DNA of 64,000 bases from Epiperipatus broadwayi (GCA_028023455.1 JAQFVV010000021.1:6846853-6910852); one strand, 5' to 3'. Positions 14,718 through 27,028 are shown, counted from the first letter of the stretch. The notes: generated by a model from the sequence alone, not told the origin. Numbers and translations are program-made.

Positions 14718-15120
14718 CCTTGTATATGTATTAAATGGATTATGTCCTGTACATGAGGGATCAGATTGAACTTAGGTCAACATGGGTGTGACAAGAATCT
14801 CGGCTTCAGGGTGGCTTTTGAGCATTCCATCATCAGATTTTCAACTGGATGGACAGTTGAAGAGTTGGAGTGTGAAATAGATTGAAACCTGTCCATTAAA
14901 GTATGAAAAATGGCTATCTTAATATATATCTGAGCACTTATAGCATATATGGGTAGAGATGGTAATCTGGACCAAGTGATGATTGCTGGTTTAGCACGAA
15001 ATACATATATTGGTGATTATTTATCTTTTCGACATATATGTATTCAAGTATATCAGAGTTATGAGATAGAGTGGAGAGTGGTGGGCGGTGTGAAAGTCTG
15101 TGCTCATATACCCTATATAT
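14718..15120 (+). repeat. Dispersed repeat R1, near full-length sense copy
   Basis: Begins around ACATGAGGGATCAGATTG, includes CATTCCATCATCAGATTTTC and GATTGCTGGTTTAGCACGAA, and ends GTGTGAAAGTCTGTGCTCAT. It lies immediately downstream of the R1 palindrome and shares the end sequence GTGCTCAT...CCCTATATATT, so the two may come from one local duplication. Confidence 0.8.
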
Positions 15121-16239
15121 TGTATTATTTACTAAAAAGCATTTGCAGTTAAAATAGAGAAAAAAGCAAATGAAAAATAAAATCCAAATTTTTTTAAACA
15201 GATTAGTTTTATTTGTTTTATTTAAAATATTGCTTTCACAAAGAAAACAATCTTGTAAATGAATTTTAACAAATGTGAATTTTATTTTAAAAACTAAAAT
15301 TTGGTAACATTCCTTATATTACTAGTTTGTAAATTTGAATATAAATAGTTACAAAATGTCTGTTGCAAAAAGCTGTTAATTACAAAGAGAGAGAAAAAAA
15401 CGAATATATACGACAAATATTTTATATAAAAAAGACTATTATTTAATTTGTGAAATAATGCATTAAAAACAAAAAAAAAAATGTTTTTCTTGTGGATTAC
15501 AATTTGGGTATATTTAACTTGAAATAAAAGTATGTGTGGATGATATCCATAAATTAATTAGTTTAATCACTAGCCTTAATGAAAGCTCACATATTTTTAT
15601 GTCAATTTATATGTATCAGCAAAATTGCCCCCCCCCAAAAAAAAAAAAATTAATTTTTAAGGCATGACTTTTTATTTCACAAAATAACTTTCATTCATGT
15701 ATTACACAGATTTTATTTCCACTTTTCCATCATTATATCTATTGTCCCATAACCAGTTACTAAATATTATTTTTTTCTCTGATTTCCTGTATTATAATAT
15801 TTAGAAAGGAATGATATTATTTCTATTTTACTTTATAGCTTTGTTTCTATTAAAAATATTTATAATATAAAATTTATTATGTCTTATTAGATATTTAGAT
15901 AATTATATGGTAAATTGTTCAGGAAGTTATATGATGTTCAAGCACAGCAATGGTTTGTTGAGTATTTACTATTTCCATTCGGTTCGTCTGAACTAGATTT
16001 TTATTTATGATATTCAGTCAAAATCAGTCTTGAAACATTTAGTTTTGTGATAGTCATTCTACTATCTAAAGTAACAGACAATAATATTGTTAATCCACTT
16101 TCAATATTTTCAAGTACTAATGTACAGGAACAACCGTTGATCATAATTAGTTTTTAAAAATAGTTATGATGTATAGTCATTGTGAACAAGGAATAAATTC
16201 TTATAAGAATGGGATTAATATTACTTTAGTGTAACCATA
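15121..16239. other. AT-rich DNA, nothing recognised
   Basis: Holds short homopolymers, such as nine C followed by a long A run near 15628, and no open frame with a motif. No family repeat was seen. Confidence 0.6.
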
Positions 16240-17170
16240 ATCATCATCAACCATTATCAATCCACTGCACAATGAAAGTCCCTCCAAGTTCAATCCATCT
16301 TTTCCTATCTCTAGCTTCTCTTCTCCACATCACCTCTGCACACTTTTTTATTTCATCCATCCATCCATCTTACATGTGTTCTCTTTCTGGATCTTTTACA
16401 ATCTCTTGGAATCCAGTTTAAAATTTCAATTGCCCATCTATTATCATCTCTTCTAGTAATATGTCCAGCCCAACTCCACTTCAGTCTTTTAATTTTTCAA
16501 TGAGGTCAGTAACACCTGTTTTTTCTCTTACCCATACATTGCATTTTCGATCTCTTCTTGTTACTCCCAACATGCATCTCTCCATACTTCTTTGAGTGGT
16601 TTGAAGTCTCTGTATTGCTCTTCTATTAAGTATCCAAGTTTCAGATTCATAAGTAAGAACTGGCAAAACACATTTATTAAAAACCTTTTTTTTTCAAACA
16701 CATAGGCATATTTCCTTTCAATATCAAGTTATTTCTAACAAAATCACTCCAACCAAGTTTAATTCTATGATTAATTTCAACATTATGTTTCCATCTGTAT
16801 TAATAATCTGACTAATGTATATGTAACTGTTAATTTTTTCTAACTCATCATAATCAATCTTTTTCGTATTTTGAGAAAATCTATTAAACATTAGTTTAGT
16901 CTTTTTAACATTTATCTTTAGTCCTACTTCCCTACTTTCATCTGATAATTCCTGCAACATTTCCTGTAACTTTAAAACATTATTTGCAAAAACAACTACA
17001 TCATCTGCAAAATCTAAATGATTTAAATAATCTCCATTTACTTTCACTCCTTTAGCTTCCCATTTTAATCCACAAAATACTTCTTGCAGCACTGCAGTAA
17101 AAAGTTTTGGAGATATGGAGTCACCCTGTCTTACACCCTTTTCAAAGTTGATTTTCCTACTATCATTATG
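16240..17170 (-). mobile_element. RTE-like LINE, RT plus C-terminal part
   Basis: This is the longest RTE copy in the window. On the minus strand it begins, 5'-truncated, in the RT domain with KINFEKGVRQGDSISPKLF (motif B, about 17095-17150), followed by HLDFADDVVVFANN (motif C) and GLKINVKKTKLM, then the C-terminal part with VLTYESETWILNRRAIQRLQ and a MERCMLGVTRRDRK block. The low-coordinate end is (TCATCA), the TGATGA-type 3' tail. Frame breaks near 16690-16720 (T run) and later stops make it inactive. FADD is intact. Confidence 0.9.
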
Positions 17171-17484
17171 TATATGTTAAAATTATTAATTTGTATCATT
17201 TAACTTTTGGTGGAAGAATCTGTTATAAAATCAGAAAAGGAGGAAAGTTATGAGCATTGTTTCCTTAAAACATTCCTATATTATTTAATGATTTTAATAA
17301 ATTTAAATCTTTTTACTTTATAAAAGTAACGGGTTGCATACATCTCTAAAGGTATACAAATTTCAGTTAAAAATTGTACTATTTTCAAAATCTTTCTTTG
17401 TGAGTGATTAAAATTGTAACACTATTATTTATTTATTTTTACTTTTTTTTTCCATTTTTTTGACTTTAACTGTAAAAAAATAGT

Positions 17485-17583
17485 CAAGCGTTGGTGGCCG
17501 AGTGATCACAATGCCTTACAAGCAGTTGTCCCGGGTTTGCGGGTTTGCTTCCCGGCCGATGCTTTGACACAGGAAAAAAAAAA
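17485..17583 (+). mobile_element. tRNA-like SINE, family S1
   Basis: GGTGGCCGAGTGATCA matches a Pol III A box (TGGCNNAGTGG type), and GCGGGTTTGCTTCCCGG lies where the B box (GGTTCGANTCC) belongs. The unit ends GATGCTTTGACAC and an A-rich tail. AACTGTAAAAA just upstream and AACTGTCAAAAA just downstream could be a target-site duplication. The family recurs at 19.7, 62.0 and 63.8 kb. It is too diverged in the anticodon region to be a tRNA gene. Confidence 0.85.
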
Positions 17584-17585
17584 AA

Positions 17586-18050
17586 CTGTCAAAAATATAT
17601 AAATGAGAATTGTTTTTTTATTTATAAAATGGAATATGAAAAAAAAAAATATTTTTTTATAGTCTTTAAATTTTAATTTTGATTTTAAAATATAAAAATA
17701 CATTTTAATTTTAATAGTCACTTTGAAAACATCTTTTAATTGCAGTGTAATTAGAAAATCTCGTAATAAATAGTTAATTAGTTATTTACTAAATTTGTCA
17801 AGTGCAGGTAATTAAAAAATGATGCCATGTTTGTTGTTTTAACAATTCCCAAATTTTCTCTTTGCTTTTTAATGCTTTATTTGTAGTCTATACTTATTTT
17901 CAGAAGTTGTATTTGCCACACTCATTTACAAGTGGCTGTTGATCATAATACTTCTTACAGTTTTATTTTAAACGTTAATATCTAATCTCTCACTAGACTT
18001 TCTTCTTAATTAAAATTCCACTTATGCAACAATTATTTTGTTATCATTAT
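17586..18050. other. AT-rich DNA, nothing recognised
   Basis: No coding motif or family repeat was seen between the SINE and the next RTE fragment. Confidence 0.6.
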
Positions 18051-18323
18051 TGTTACTGACCTCATTGGAAAAATTAAAAGATTAGAGTTGGGCTGGACAT
18101 ATTGCTAGAAGAGATGATAATAGATGGATAATTGAAATCTAAAACGGGATACCAAGAGATTGTAAAAGACCCAGAAAGAGACCACAGGTGAGATGGATGG
18201 ATGAAGTAAGAAAGTGTGCGGTGGTGATGTGGAGAAGAGAAGCTAAAGATCAGAGATGGATTGAACTTGGAAAGACTTTCATCCTACAGCAGATTGATAA
18301 TGGTTGATGATGATAATGATGAT
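18051..18323 (+). mobile_element. RTE-like LINE, 3'-end fragment
   Basis: Sense copy of the RTE C-terminus: GACCTCATTGGAAAAATTAA, then a block matching the RRDDNRW...I.NGIPRDCKRPRKRP region, then RWMDEVRKCA and WIELGKTF equivalents, with in-frame stops. It ends TTGATGATGATAATGATGAT, the TGA-repeat 3' tail. It corresponds to the antisense copies at 5.2, 16.2 and 21.1 kb. Confidence 0.85.
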
Positions 18324-18483
18324 TGCTATTTTTGTCATAAAAATAAATTTATTTTTGCTTTAAATACAATAAAGCTAAAAACTAACTTATTGTCTGTTTA
18401 AAGTTTTTGAATTATTTAAATATTTATGCTCTATTGTTTTTAGTAATTGACATGAACACCATTCTTTATGCTCACCCAAGCTG

Positions 18484-18655
18484 TTTTCACAGAGACAAAA
18501 CTCTCCATACAATAGCACCACTTAATGCAAGTCAGAGTAATCTGTGGATGCATGAAGGCACCAGATAAGGTTTTTATGCACAAATATTCCTGCATCCAAT
18601 GATTACTCTGGCTTGCACTATGACACTACTATATGGATAGTTTTGCCTTTATGTC
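18484..18655. mobile_element. R2-related hairpin
   Basis: Arms around GCAAGTCAGAGTAATC (about 18528) and GATTACTCTGGCTTGC (about 18601) are reverse complements, with matching outer blocks GACAAAACT and AGTTTTGCC. The core GCCAGAGTAATCAATGGATG is that of family R2, so this is a short fold-back derivative of R2. Confidence 0.75.
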
Positions 18656-19681
18656 TTTGGTAATTCTTAGACATTCTATACTATATTGGAAATTAAAAGT
18701 AAATGTGCTGCACCAAATTAATTTTAAAAGATGAAAAAGAAAATATAAGCTATAGTTTAATAAAAAATGATAAGGTTTATATATTTTATGCATGTTATAA
18801 GCAAAACGTAATTTTAAGATATATGTATTTCTTCGAGACAAAACTCTTAAGTAATAAATTATATTTAAAATTAATTTTAAAAGAAGTAATTTTATCTACT
18901 ACTATACTTTAAAACTTGAGAGATCAAGCATCATTGTTATGGCTATTATTTTTTTGAGTGGGAGATTTTGAATTTTCATGCACACATTCAGAAATTACCT
19001 TTACTTCTTTTGTATTATTCAAGATAATGATTTGAAATTTAAATACTCTAAGATTTTGAACCCAAGACAATTGATTTTGTTCAGTTATATGGTTCTGAAA
19101 TTAAGTTAGTAATCATATATTTTAGTACCATTAAATAAATTGTGATGTAACTATCTTTGACTTTTTGGAAAAAATAGTTTATGATAATCAAAAAATCACA
19201 TGACCTTCCCCAATATCCATTCAATTTACTTTGGAGGGCAATGCTCTATGGTTAATCCTAAAACTATAATTATCCAACTACAATTCTATTGTTTATTTTT
19301 ACTAGTACTGGTTATGAAAATATTTATAAAACATTGCCGTATCAATGAATTATGTAATTATCTTCTAAACGTTTTTATTTTCTAAATACTAATTAAAATG
19401 TACATGTTCATAAATAATTTCATTTATGTAGTTAAATTGATAGTAGTTTAGGACACTACAAAATTGTAAAAAAAATTATTAAGGGTTTTAAGAATATAAT
19501 GGAATGGATTATTGCTTGGATGTTCATTATTAATTGATGCAATAGAAGTGACATATCTGAGTTGTAATTTACAAAACATGATCTCCAGTGTTCATCAATC
19601 TACCATAACACTCAATAAAGACCTCTCACTCTTTATAACAGTTTAAATGTAATTTATTTTTACTTATTTTTTTATTATATA
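18656..19681. other. AT-rich DNA, nothing recognised
   Basis: Short frames of 60-70 codons on both strands near 18.63-18.91 kb overlap each other and show no motif. No repeats were recognised. Confidence 0.6.
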
Positions 19682-19763
19682 TGTCAAAGCATTGACTGGA
19701 AAGCGAACCCAGGCCAGCTGCTTGGGAGGTAGCTATGCTAATCACTAGGCCAAACAGTGCTTG
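19682..19763 (-). mobile_element. tRNA-like SINE, family S1
   Basis: On the minus strand, TTTGGCCTAGTGATTAGC is the A-box region and CTGGGTTCGCTTTCC the B-box region, ending AATGCTTTGACATATA. This is the same organisation and 3' end as the copy at 17.5 kb. Confidence 0.85.
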
Positions 19764-21089
19764 ACTAATTTATTTTTATTAAATACCATTTTATTAATTA
19801 ATATTTGTTTTTAGCTTAAATTCATGAGTGCAGAGTCTATTTTTCTTTTTCTTTTAAATTTTGATTGCATATATTTATTTCATAACACTTATTTATGGTG
19901 ATCTGTGACTTATTTACTTTCACTAAAGTTGATACCTTTTTTCCAATATGGATTTCATATATATTAATATTTAAAAGTTTTTGAATATTATTTAAACCAA
20001 TTTAGGAAATATAATTTTTTGCTATTTTCAATTAAAATGAGTATTTACTTATTTCATCAGAATATATCAGTGTGATTCATTACTGTGATGGTTTTATGCA
20101 CAACATTCAGGGATTGGGAGTCCCAGTATTAATTCTGACACCCACAGTTTTGGCACTCCAAATTTTTATGAATATCTGAGCAATAAAGCCATATTGATTC
20201 ATTAGCCTTTTTGTTTTTAAGAAAGAGATTTGGAGAAAGAAAGGGATTTGGTACATTTCTTGCTTAGTTTAATATTACTTAGATAATTTATTAACTATAA
20301 TGTTAATTTTAAATTTTAGGATTTATACAACTTTCCTCACAAGCAATTATTTTCCAAAATCATCAGAAAAATACAATTTATCTTTATGTTAGGTTTCAAT
20401 TGAATTAATCACATCAGTTGACATAGACATTTAATCTGTAAATGTCTTCAGGTAGTTATTTTTAAATATATAAACTAATTCACATCTTTATAAACAACAA
20501 CCATTTAAAAAAACAAATATTAAATATTTATACATTAACATAATTGACAAACTAAATTTTGATAATTGCTTATTAAGCATAGTGTAATTTTATTGAAATG
20601 CATTATGGATGGATACATATTTTCTGGTGGCTAAGATGTAAACTTCTTATGAAGAAAAGTTATGTATATTGTAAATTTAAAGTTACTGTTATAATTAGAT
20701 AGGTGTGTATGTTTAAAAAGTGTAAAAATCATGCATACATATAAAAAGTAATGAAAAATATATATATTTAATCTTTAATTAATCTAAACATAGGAAATTA
20801 ATAATTTTATAGTTACCCTTACAAAGTATAATTTTTATTTTTTTGGATTTTATTTTTTAAAAGTTTTTTTCCCAATGCACACAGCTTTTCAGTAAAGTTG
20901 TCTGTTTGTGTGCGCTTGTGAAAAAAATAATATATTTATAGCTGATACTTTTAAAAATAATAAAAAAATAATTTTTAAAATAATACATTTAAAAAAATAT
21001 TATAAATGATGACCATTAAAAATGTTTATCTGAAGAAAAATATTATTTGTATTTTAAATTGTATATAAGAGAAATTTAAATTTAAGGTA
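19764..21089. other. AT-rich DNA, nothing recognised
   Basis: No open frame over 60 codons with a motif and no recognised family repeat. A slightly less AT-rich patch at about 20.1 kb has no identifiable content. Confidence 0.55.
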
Positions 21090-21595
21090 CATCATCAACC
21101 ATTATCAATTCACTGCAGAATGAAGGTCTCTCCAAGTTCAATCCATCTTTTCCTATCTTTAGTTTCTCTTCTCCACATCACCCCTGCACACTTTCTTATT
21201 TCATCCATCCATCTCATATGTGGTCTCTTTCTGAGTCTTTTACAATCTCTTGGAATCCAGTTTAAAATTTCAATTGTCCATCTATTATCATGTCTTCTAA
21301 CAATATGTCCAGCCCAACTCCACTTCAGTCTTTTAATTTTTTCAATAAGGTCAGTAACACCTGTTTGTTCTCTTACCCATACATTGTGTTTTCGATCCCT
21401 TCTTGTTACTCCCAACATGCATCTCTCCATACTCCTTTGAGTGGTCTGAAGCCTCTGTATTGCTCTTCTATTAAGTGTCCAAGTCTCAGATCCATAAGTA
21501 AGAACTGGCAAAACACATTTATTAAAAAACTTCCTTTTCAAACACGTAGGCATATTTCCTTTTAGTATCAAGTTATTTCTACCAAAATGGTACAT
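21090..21595 (-). mobile_element. RTE-like LINE, 3' end with open C-terminal frame
   Basis: On the minus strand an uninterrupted frame of 161 residues (21595-21110) covers the RTE C-terminus. It reads NNLILKGNMPTCLKRKFFNK, VLTYGSETWTLNRR, QRSMERCMLGVTRRDRK, a KRLKWSWAGHIVRRHDNRW block, then RWMDEIRKCAGVMWRRE and RWIELGETF. The low-coordinate end is the short CATCATCA (TGATGATG) tail. It is 5'-truncated, so it cannot move on its own. Its intact frame suggests a younger insertion than its siblings. Confidence 0.9.
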
Positions 21596-23739
21596 ATTAC
21601 TTATTTTATCATTATAATCTGATTTACATTTGTTACTTGTTTATTTTGCCTTTTTTACATAATATTCCTTAATGTTATATATTGACATTATTGTTCTACC
21701 TTTTATATTGCTTTTTGTATGTCATAAACACAGTTTTTTTTTTTTTTTGTAAGGCAAAGTTTTTATCTATTATCAAAAACTATAGCTAAAGAATGGTAAA
21801 TATTACAAGAATAAATTTGTGGACTTCAACAAGCTATAGATGATCCTTGGAACAGTTAAATAATAATTTCAGATCACTTATGTTGTATATAAATCAGTCT
21901 AATATATAATCGGAAAATTTACCTTAAAAACTGCATTAATTTTATAATGGTAGAAGTTTTTTAAATGAGAGTAGTTTTGATAATCTTAAATTAGCATTAA
22001 ATGTGAATCTGTTCAGTGTTTCAGACTTGCAATCAATGATTTAAGAAACATATAAGAATGATAGAAATCTCAAATATGTATAAGCAAAATTAAAACAATG
22101 TAAATAGATAATGAGGTAAAAATCAACTTTAGGCAGAAAAATGTAGAACACATTTTTTTAAAATTTAAACCATTGGATAATTGGTGGTAAAAAAAATGAT
22201 AAAGAAATAAGTGTATAATACTAAACAGACTTTTAGCAAAGAATAGACATTATGTTGTGACCATTGAAGTGGCACCAAAAAAGAGTTTTGTTAATATTAC
22301 TTACAGCAGAGATATAAGACCATAAAACAGAAGGCAAAAACAACAGTAAATGTGGGTTTGGAGGAAAGTGCAAAAATAAGTTAAAAACATAACAAGGATT
22401 AAATTACCATTTGATACTGATTCCATCAAGTTTACAATAGGAGGCACTAGGGTAGAAAAAAATACTGCAGTGAGCTGACAACATAAAATGGTAGTGTGTT
22501 GATATAATCATTTCTATCCAGAGATAAAAGTTATCTATTGTTAGAATAGTTATAACATTGTTAAAATACATGGTTATTCACCTAGCGTTATATAACTATT
22601 AGGATTGAATTCAAATGTTGGTTTTTATTCAATTGCAGGCTATTTGCTTGATAGTAAATAAAAATTGAAAAGTAGCTTCCAAGTACATAATTATATCACT
22701 TTCAGTTTTAAATTACAAGTTCTTAGTGATAAAGCAAACGTCATAAATTAGTCCAAAAATGGGAATTAAAGGAGTAAGTTGAACCTTAAAAAATGTCAAA
22801 ATATTTGTGTTAATTATGAATAAAAAAGAAATCATGACCACTTATTTCAAGGCAAGAGATATTATGAAATATAGGCTTAAAGTAAGAGTAAGATAGATAA
22901 AAAAGAAGTTGACAGATGATCTTAAGAGGAGAAGTGTTTAGAATATTTAAGAAGTAGAATAAAAAAATAAGAAGACTTAGAATTTGAATTAGCCTTTTGG
23001 TATAGCAATTAATTATAATAATGATGGTTTATTCTAATTAGTATTTTAGCATTAATTATAAGTATATTCACTAGTTTAGAATATACATAGCTTGCCCATT
23101 AATAATAAATTAGTGCTTTTTAAATCAATTATAGTCAGTCTTATTTATAATGGCTAGATGTTCTACTCAACTTCTATTTTAGACGCATATAAATGAAGTG
23201 CGGTCAAGAATGCTTTATGCAGCTTAGGATTTTTATATATGTCTGTCAGATCAAAGATAAAGAGTTAGGTAAAATTAAGAAAAACACTTTTCATTTTTAA
23301 AGAGAGGTAATAGATAATCTAATTAAAATTCACCTGGCAATTATCAAAAAGACATTAAAACTTTTTGCAAGTGAATGGTTTCTTACATTTGAAGAAATAG
23401 AATTATTTAATGACTCAGAAGAAGAAAAAAATTAAAGCATTGTGTTGAAAGAGGATTAAAAAACTTAATGGAAAGCTTTGCCTTTAGATCATTTGAAAAA
23501 AAAAATTAGTTGTGCGTGTGTGTGTGTACATATAGTGTTAGTTTATCTATCTGTTATGATCATAAATTATGGTTCGAATTAGGTTTGGGTAAAACTTAGA
23601 ATGTTTTTTTTTTTTCAGATTTCAACAGATTTAGAATTTTTCTTTTAGGTACTTGGACAGAATTCCCAAATTACGTATGAATGAGAAACTAGCCTTTTAA
23701 AGTTAGAGAATAATAAAACTTTCACTATCTAATGGTTTT
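21596..23739. other. AT-rich DNA, no gene recognised
   Basis: Two kilobases without an open frame carrying a motif. No clear member of the window's repeat families was seen. Unrecognised old repeats cannot be excluded. Confidence 0.5.
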
Positions 23740-24411
23740 CATAATGTGGGAGTGTTGAAAATCCCTAGTGAAGTTTATGTAAACTAACCAGTAATAAACA
23801 TAAGTATAAAATGAGCTCACATATATTTGAGCTTGGATCGTATATAAGTATCTCATTTATTGATATATTAATATGCAGAATGTGATTTATACATATTAAC
23901 ATAATTTCAGCATAACTATAAGCTATTCTGAAAATGCTATAACAAATTAGAGATACAGGCTGAACCTCATATTTAACAACCTTTAAAGATTAAATTAATC
24001 TTCAATTAATAATTGTAAATATAACATCTTAATGGATTGAACATAGTTGTAACGGTGCAAAAGTACTGAAAATGTCCACCGAAACTATATATAAATTAAA
24101 CATCAATAAACACAAACATAGAATGGTTCCATTTATATCTTAGCTTGAATTATATATATACCATTTATTGATTTATAGTTGACAGATTGTTTGCCTGGGG
24201 TTTTCAATACTTGAGTATTATATTTACATCAATTAACTGAAGATTAATTTAATATTTAGAGATTGTTAAATATGAGGATTAGCCTTTCCTTCTGATTGGT
24301 TATAGTGATTTCAAAATGGATTATAATTGTCTTGAAATTAAATTAGTATATGTAAATTATGCTCTCCATGTCAATATATCAATAATTGGATGCTTATATA
24401 GAAGCCAAGCA
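23740..24411. mobile_element. Large inverted-repeat element with internal direct repeat
   Basis: GCTTGGATCGTATATAAG (about 23833) pairs with the reverse complement of CTTATATAGAAGCCAAGC (about 24393-24410). The arms continue inward through TTATTGATATATTAATATG, and through GAACCTCATATTTAACAA pairing with TTGTTAAATATGAGGATT (about 24262). Arms are about 190 bases each. Inside, 24055-24190 repeats in direct orientation the block at about 23750-23890 (GAAAATCC/GAAAATGTCC, AATAAACA, TTATTGATTTATA). No coding capacity. A TIR-type or fold-back element abutting the R2 cluster. Confidence 0.7.
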
Positions 24412-25304
24412 TAACTGTTGTTAAAGCAGGAAAAACTTATGATACATATTGCCACACACATCAAGCTAGAGTAATCAATGGATGCCAGAGGCTTGTGCAT
24501 AAAATTCCCATCTAGGTCCTACTCATCCAATATCACCAGACTAGTTTCTAGCTTGCAGCTTCATCAGTGAGGAGGCTTGGATCTGTGAGCACTGTACCTT
24601 GATATTAAGATCTAATGCAATCCTCCAGCAGCCACCTTTTATCTCCACTTAGCTACAAAACTATGAGTCTTAAACTGAAAACAACTTAATGTTTTCAATC
24701 CAAGCCCATTAGCTTATATAGTCATATGGGTCTGAACTCAGTTCAGCACGCATACATTTTGGTGTCTTTGGTTCTTTAATAACCATAGCCACCACTATCC
24801 TATTAGGCAGGATTGGTTTTAAGCCAATAAACCTCACATGACCACCACTTCTTATGTTTGTGTATAACTGTTGTTAAAACAGGCAAAACTCACTACCCGT
24901 ATTGCCATACACAGCAAGCTAGAGTAATCAATGGATGCCAAAAGGCTTGTGCATAAAATACCCATCTAGTGCCTACTCATCCAATATCCCCAGACTAGTT
25001 TCTGGCTTGTGGCCTTCATCAATGCCTTGGATTTGAGAGCACTGCACCTAGATCTTAGGATCTAATGCAACCCTCCAGTAGCCACCTTTTATCTACACTT
25101 AACTACAAAACTATGAGTCTTAAATTGAAAACACCTTAATGTTTTCAATCCAAGCCCATTAGCTTATATATTCATGTGGGTTTGAACTCACTTCAGCACC
25201 AATACATTTTGATGTCTTTGGTTTTTTAATAACCATAGCCATGACTATCCTATTAGGCAAGATTGGTTTTAAGTCAATAAACATCACATGACCATCACTT
25301 ATGG
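24406..25304 (+). repeat. Repeat R2, two tandem sense copies
   Basis: Two head-to-tail copies (about 24406-24860 and 24861-25304) share TAACTGTTGTTAAA-CAGG at the start, GCAAGCTAGAGTAATCAATG, CCAGACTAGTTTCTGGCTTG, CTATGAGTCTTAAA-TGAAA and an end in CAATAAAC.TCACATGACCA. They are about 90 percent alike by eye. R2 also occurs at about 18.5, 25.3, 28.6, 44.3, 47.5 and 48.0 kb. No open frame. Confidence 0.85.
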
Positions 25305-25580
25305 GGATTATATGCACAAGCCTTCTGGAATGCATTTATTACTCTAGCTTGCTGTGTGTGGCAATATATATATATATATATATAGTGAGTTTTGCCTGTT
25401 TAAACAACAGTTATACACAAGCATAAGAAGTGGTAGTCATGTGATGTTTATTGGCTTAAAACCAACCCTGCCTAATAGGATAGTGGTGGTTATGGTTATT
25501 AAAAAACCAAAGAAACCAAAATGTATGGGTGCTGAACTGAGTTCAGACCCATATGACTATATCAGCCAATGGGCTTGGAT
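25305..25580 (-). repeat. Repeat R2, inverted partial copy
   Basis: The sequence reads R2 in antisense, from the reverse complement of the GCCAGAAGGCTTGTGCATA block through GAGTTTTGCC, ACCACTTCTTATGC and back to GGGTCTGAACTCAG. An AT dinucleotide run at about 25366-25384 sits within it. With the two preceding copies it makes a sense-sense-antisense cluster. A 119-codon open frame over this repeat (25354-25713) is a chance reading. Confidence 0.8.
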
Positions 25581-25606
25581 TAATAAAAAATTATCTGGCA
25601 TGGTTT

Positions 25607-26090
25607 GCATCAAAATTGTAAGTACAGAAAGTTTGAGATTTGTAAACAAGTATTATATAGGCATGTGTGTGGATGCATATAAAAATGATTTTAGTTATAA
25701 GTTTGAATGGTGAAATGCACACTATAATAAGTCTTTTGACCATTTACAATTATTTTCACCATAAATTGCTTATAATTTATTTCAAATATATTCTAAAATT
25801 TTAATAAGTTGTATGATAAATAATTCTCTTTTAAAATATAACATATTATCATTTTAAGAAACTAAAGGAAAATTATTGAAAATCAATTTAAAATCAGTCT
25901 TAAAATTAATTAGTATTGCTATATTATCAGTCAGAAGAGAGATAATAAAGAAATATTTTTTTAATTATTTACTTACTTTCAAATTTAAAAAATAAAACTG
26001 CAATTTTTAAGATAATGCTTTTCATAATATTTCAAGCTTTCTATATAGCATTAAATATCAAATTATACAATTCTAATGATATATAACAAT
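25607..26090 (+). repeat. Duplicated segment D, copy 1
   Basis: About 480 bases beginning ATCAAAATTGTAAGTACAG and including TTATATAGGCATGTGTGTG, AATAATTCTCTTTTAAAATA and GATAATGCTTTTCATAATAT. They align along their whole length with 35757-36265 at roughly 80 percent identity by eye, in the same orientation. Reading frames are not conserved between copies, so it is not coding. It may be a dispersed repeat or an old local duplication. Confidence 0.85.
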
Positions 26091-26388
26091 TGGAATGATA
26101 AACTTTTTCATAATCACAACGGGATTACTTTGCCACTAGAGGACACTGCATTAACAAAGCTAAAATTAAGTGGAAATTTCTTGTTTCAATTAATTTCTAT
26201 AATATAGTAATTTAAGAGTTACTTTTAAATCAAAAAAATGTGAAAATTAATTTTATATACAATTATTAAGTTTTTTGTAGAACATATAGGTTTAACTTTG
26301 CATTTTACTTATAGCCTTATATAAATATTATATCTTTTTAATAATTCCATTGGATTTTAAGCTATATCAATAAAACATCACATTGATA

Positions 26389-26496
26389 TATTAATATTTA
26401 TTAGTCATTCATTAGATTAGAGATTAGCCACTTAATAAATAATACGTTAAGTGGATAATCTCTAGTCCAATACATGACCAATAAAAATTATTAATA
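26389..26496. mobile_element. Short hairpin element
   Basis: Arms 26389-26435 and 26447-26496 are imperfect reverse complements (TTAGAGATTAGCCACTTAA against TTAAGTGGATAATCTCTAG) with a loop of about 11 bases. A TA-rich tract lies nearby. Probable palindromic MITE of about 108 bases with no coding content. Confidence 0.65.
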
Positions 26497-26589
26497 CACT
26501 TTCATCAAGTGGTTTATGTAAAGTTGTGAGGACTATTAATTAAACTGTAATAAGGGACTATATATATATATATATATATATTGAACAAT

Positions 26590-26750
26590 GATAAAGTTAT
26601 GCATAAGTGATTGTGATCTGTACCAACTGATCATGCTGGTTTAGCACAAAATGTGAATATGGGGATCAAATCTTTTTCATGTCTTTGGCCATACTTTTAT
26701 GATTACACCCCTCCACAAGTGTTAAAATGAGATGAGAGATCAGCATGAGA
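26590..26750 (+). repeat. Repeat R1, partial copy
   Basis: AACTGATCATGCTGGTTTAG followed by CACAAAATGTGAATATGGGG and CTTTTTCATGTCTTTGGCCA matches the middle of R1. The usual GAGTTCAAATCC end is missing or too diverged. A (TA)n run precedes it at about 26562-26582. Confidence 0.7.
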
Positions 26751-26895
26751 GTGGTTTAGTGAAAATTACACAACAGAAATATCACATTACCATCTTTGCT
26801 TTACTCTCAGTATGCTTTTAGAAAAAAATATTTACTCCTTTTAAATAGTTAAGGCTTTACTTCATTAGCATTTGAAATCAATTAATATATATATA

Positions 26896-27028
26896 TGCTC
26901 TGCGCACAGATAATGAAGCTATTAAACGTAAATAAAATTATCAAAAGTTACCACCAAGCACTTTCGGAACAGTTTATAGTCCCATATTCATGGCTACTTG
27001 TGTTTAGTTAAGAACTCCATTTAAATAA
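26896..27028 (+). mobile_element. Partial copy of the long-TIR element R3
   Basis: After a short TA run, GCTCTGCGCACAGATAATGA opens a block matching the left end of the element at 59671 (GCTTTGCACACAGATAATGA). It continues through CCCATATTCATGGCTACT to TTAAGAACT. Only one arm is present. Confidence 0.75.

Noticed and set aside
17485-17583. A functional tRNA gene (also at 19.7, 39.95, 62.0 and 63.8 kb)
   Set aside because: A and B boxes are recognisable but the copies are dispersed, diverged and end in a shared non-tRNA tail, so they are SINEs.
25354-25713. 119-codon plus-strand open frame
   Set aside because: It covers an inverted R2 copy and the start of segment D. The reading frame is not kept in the second copy of segment D.
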